DNA of 64,000 bases, taken from Paramoeba atlantica. Its lineage: Eukaryota > Discosea. The translations under genes were made by a program, and so were the position numbers. Shown here piece by piece: positions 61,344-64,000 of the stretch. The stretch spans positions 248,001-312,000 of the forward strand of contig CDRNVI010000026.1 in NCBI GenBank assembly GCA_977017575.1. The letters run 5' to 3'. Every line of letters starts with the position of its first letter. Position 1 is the first letter of the stretch. The notes beneath the pieces are model-generated. The model worked only from the letters and a program-made list of their open reading frames with translations. It searched no databases and was not told the origin of the DNA.

Positions 61344-63320
61344 ATGAGCAACACTTCTGTACCGCAAGTCACTATACAACGACGATACGACCCCAATATT
61401 CCCGTGTTGGTTCGTAAAAGAAGAAGAGTGTCTGCCGATGAAGACCACCAATCAGCCTCAGCTGTTGACAAAGAAAAGTTAGATACTCAGAAACCTTTCA
61501 CGTGGGATACTGAAAATCAGCGAAGGCTGTGGAACGAAACCCAACGTGTGATACGACGTAGTATTAACCAGGCGAACATGGACAACATTAAGGTCGTGCT
61601 CCCTGGGCTGCTTACTCAAAACCTTACATGGGCTCGCGGAGTGTTTTGTCGTAGTATGCTAGAGAGTGTGATGCGAACCCCGGAATTGGGCGCGATACTC
61701 GCAGCGCTCGTGGCCGTCGTGAACTCTCTATATCCGACAGTAGGAAATCTTTTGGTGACGCGAATAGCAGCACGTATTGTTAAAGAGCATCGCAGACAGC
61801 AATGGGGTTCGATTCGAAATCTACTACCGCTGCTCGCCCAATTAACGCTGCAACAAGTTGTGGATGAGAGTCTGGTGCTGGAATGTGTAGCGCTGTTTCT
61901 CACAAAGCCGAGTGATGAAGGGGTTCAGTTAGGGGTGGATCTCATGCTACAACTGCATGTTTATCTCAGCCGCAACAGTCCACGAGCTCTACAGATTGTG
62001 TTGAGCCGATTTCGGACGCTTCTGACTCAAATATGCCCTCAACAGAAATTTTCAGAGTCGACCAAAGGGACGACGCTGTCTTCCCGATCTCACATTCTGA
62101 TACAGGACATGTTTGAAAAGATCGCCCTATCTCGCACGTCAAATCAAAACTCCAGATTTAATTGGGAAGGCTCGGGAGACGTTGACATCTTACCTCTAGA
62201 ACTTGATCTAGTGGAAGATGACCAACAGGTTACGCACCAGTGCTCCCTGAACGACGAATCCCATGATGTGGAAGATAGTGTCAACTTTTTCGCGGCCATT
62301 CCTGCAGAAACGTTTCTAAAAAGGAAGACCGAACATGATGAACGCTTACAGGTTTTGGGTCTCGACAACTTGACAGGTGATATACCCGATATCGGTGAGG
62401 AGTCTCCCTTTGATCTACATAACGATGAGGAGCATCCACCCAATCCCTCATCCACTGAGCCGGAGGAAGAAACGAAACCTCATACTTCAGATGTCGAACC
62501 ATCCACCCCCATTTCGCATGATGCTCTCCCGAACAACCCTATCCCCGCTGAAATAACAAAAACAACAACAACCTCTCCACCCCCACCTACGGACCCTGTC
62601 CCCCCCTCCACGACGCCTCCCCCCCCTCCCCTCCTCTACGACGACCTCGAGCTCCGTCGTCGTTTCGCGCTCCTTCTCCAAGGCAGCGCGAGCCCCGAGG
62701 AGGCGGCGCACAAACTCCTTCGGGGCTTCGACCCGGGAACAGAGCCCACGCTCGCACAGCTCCTGCTGGAGAGTCTGTTCCACCAGCCCACCTATTCCCC
62801 GTTTTACGGGACCCTGGCCTCCCGTCTGGTCGCCACGGGGTACGCCTTTCGGGGCTGCTTCGAACGGCTGTTCGAACGGCACTACTCCGAGGCCGAGGAG
62901 CTGTCCTCGAAGACCACACGACAGCTCGCGAGGCTCATGTCGCATTTGCTCGCGAGTGAGAGCCTTCCCTGGGGCGTGCTCCAGGTGGTGCGGCTGAGTG
63001 AAAAGGAGTGTACCGCGGATCAACGGGTGTTGTTAAAATACCTGCTGGAGGATCTCGCGCGTACGCTCGGGGTGGGGGTGTTGAAGGAACGGCTGCTGTA
63101 CGACAGCGCGCTGCAGCCGTTGTTGAGAGGGATGTTCCCGGTGGATGAGATCGCGGAGGTGCGGTACGCGATGCTGTTTTTTGCCTCATTGGGGTTGTCC
63201 CCGCTGAATGAGAGGCTCAGCCAGACGTATCGGATCTTGCAGCGGGAGGAGAGCCGGGGGGAGGAGGGGATGTTGCCGACTCCTCTGGATCCGAACGAAG
63301 AAATGGAGGGGAGAAAGTAG
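61344..63320 (+). CDS. CWC22: Pre-mRNA splicing factor Cwc22 (MIF4G + MA3)
   Basis: 658 aa. Residues about 65-265 form the MIF4G domain (RSINQANMDNIKVVLPGLLT; RGVFCRSMLESVMRTPELGA; ILAALVAVVNSLYPTVGNLL; QQVVDESLVLECVALFLTKP). The connector VEDDQQVTHQCSLNDESHDV and 'VNFF' parallels the known 'V..DDQ.TH...L.D...PE..LN.F' segment. An acidic, Pro/Thr-rich linker (about 350-430) leads to the MA3 domain (RRFALLLQGSASPEEAAHKL; TLAQLLLESLFHQPTYSPFY; LASRLVATGYAFRGCFERLF). Cwc22 binds eIF4A3 and the catalytic spliceosome, so its presence implies active spliceosomal splicing. The C-terminal RS-like tail of animal proteins is absent. From about 62580 the gene becomes much GC-richer, first C-rich and then G-rich. 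Confidence 0.93.
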   Translation: MSNTSVPQVTIQRRYDPNIPVLVRKRRRVSADEDHQSASAVDKEKLDTQKPFTWDTENQRRLWNETQRVIRRSINQANMDNIKVVLPGLLTQNLTWARGVFCRSMLESVMRTPELGAILAALVAVVNSLYPTVGNLLVTRIAARIVKEHRRQQWGSIRNLLPLLAQLTLQQVVDESLVLECVALFLTKPSDEGVQLGVDLMLQLHVYLSRNSPRALQIVLSRFRTLLTQICPQQKFSESTKGTTLSSRSHILIQDMFEKIALSRTSNQNSRFNWEGSGDVDILPLELDLVEDDQQVTHQCSLNDESHDVEDSVNFFAAIPAETFLKRKTEHDERLQVLGLDNLTGDIPDIGEESPFDLHNDEEHPPNPSSTEPEEETKPHTSDVEPSTPISHDALPNNPIPAEITKTTTTSPPPPTDPVPPSTTPPPPPLLYDDLELRRRFALLLQGSASPEEAAHKLLRGFDPGTEPTLAQLLLESLFHQPTYSPFYGTLASRLVATGYAFRGCFERLFERHYSEAEELSSKTTRQLARLMSHLLASESLPWGVLQVVRLSEKECTADQRVLLKYLLEDLARTLGVGVLKERLLYDSALQPLLRGMFPVDEIAEVRYAMLFFASLGLSPLNERLSQTYRILQREESRGEEGMLPTPLDPNEEMEGRK

Positions 63321-64000
63321 GGCCATAGGGAATAAAGGAGAGGGAATAAGTACTGTTGCTCCTACTTAAGAATCCAAAAGTCCAAAATCCATGGACTCTT
63401 AAGTAGAGGGGATAATACGAGACAAACGATTAAGAAATAAGACACCAGTTTTTTTCTTTTTTTCTTTACAAACAGGCATAAAATGTAGTTGCAAAATGAA
63501 GGAAAAAGCTAAATGTTTTAGTATTTGGCTTAAAAAAACATACACCTTAAAAATGCACTTTTCTGAGCAGATTCGATTAAGAATCTCGTGCGAGTAGACA
63601 AAGGGCAGGCATGTTTCCTTAGTACACGGCTTGGATGCTGCTCATCTAGAAGAAGATAACCACGACTATCGTTGAGTTGCAGTAGTACTACAGCACTAAG
63701 TAATGTTCGTTAAAGGACTTTGAGGGTCATGGACACACCCCACAGGCTTCGCTTTCCTCGCAGAAGCTTATCTAAGGATCGCGCCACACGATCCACATTT
63801 TTTAGCTCTTTTTCAGTGATTGTCGAACAGGGTCTAGTATCCGCTGTTTCCGTGTCTCTTTCTCAGAACGGTACGAACGTCGTGTGTTTGTTGCTACATT
63901 GAGTATTTGGAATTGAGCTACATTGAGTATTTGCAGAAACTCTTCAAGCACTTCTTGCGAACTCATAATATGTCATGTCCCCTAGATATCCTCTGTAGAT
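63321..64000. other. 3' spacer with a hairpin; no supported gene
   Basis: An inverted repeat lies shortly after the CWC22 stop (CTCCTACTTAAGAATCC, about 63359-63375, with GGACTCTTAAGTAGAGG, about 63391-63407), possibly a transcript-end structure or a small fold-back element. The remaining 590 bp is AT-rich. A + strand open stretch at 63720-63902 has no supporting features. Confidence 0.5.

Overview
The window looks like nuclear DNA of a unicellular eukaryote that I cannot place. It carries clear eukaryotic housekeeping genes: a Cdc48/p97 AAA ATPase, the spliceosomal protein Cwc22, a Pus1-type pseudouridine synthase and an insulysin-type M16 protease. All are uninterrupted reading frames with standard stop codons. 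The spacers are long, AT-rich and full of eukaryotic transposons (LINE, Tc1/mariner, ISXO2-like, PIF/Harbinger-like, DDE_1-like and fold-back elements). Every convincing host gene, about 21 of them, lies on the + strand; almost all minus-strand coding sequence is transposon debris. Unidirectional gene order recalls kinetoplastids, diplonemids or dinoflagellates. However, TATA-like boxes before some genes and one candidate 18-nt cis intron mean that polycistronic transcription is not shown.

Layout. 1-3.6 kb is repeats with a 5'-truncated LINE inserted. 3.6-5.7 kb has two unrecognised genes, then a decayed DDE_1-type transposase. 7.4 kb holds the first leucine-rich repeat (LRR) gene, 8.8-11.2 kb CDC48, and 11.5 kb a small acidic protein. 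13.3-26.3 kb is a tandem duplication of a three-gene block (two LRR genes plus a 140-aa gene of unknown function). One copy is broken, and its two halves are separated by a nested stack of transposons at 17.2-24.5 kb. 26.5-51 kb alternates further LRR genes with a multi-pass membrane protein (31.2 kb), a PIF/Harbinger-like pair (36.5-38.8 kb), the pseudouridine synthase (43.3 kb), a pRiA4b ORF-3-like gene with a long lysine-rich tail (47.8 kb) and more transposons. 51.4-53.8 kb is an ISXO2-like element split by a Tc1/mariner element. 54-63.3 kb carries a secreted low-complexity protein, a small acidic anchored protein, the insulysin-type protease and CWC22.

The most distinctive system is the LRR family: 11 apparently intact members and 2 broken ones in 44 kb. 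Each has a conserved 'KVRG..LP.E' helix, a plant-like N-cap (SW...TPaCxWxGVxCN), and then 23-residue repeats built on DLTxLPxxLxxLxLxxNxF. Most are about 200-260 aa; one has 558 aa. Members have been duplicated, truncated and partly overwritten, and several have lost the N-cap cysteines. This is what a diversifying recognition or adhesion repertoire could look like, but function is inference. The other genes look like ordinary housekeeping functions interspersed among them.
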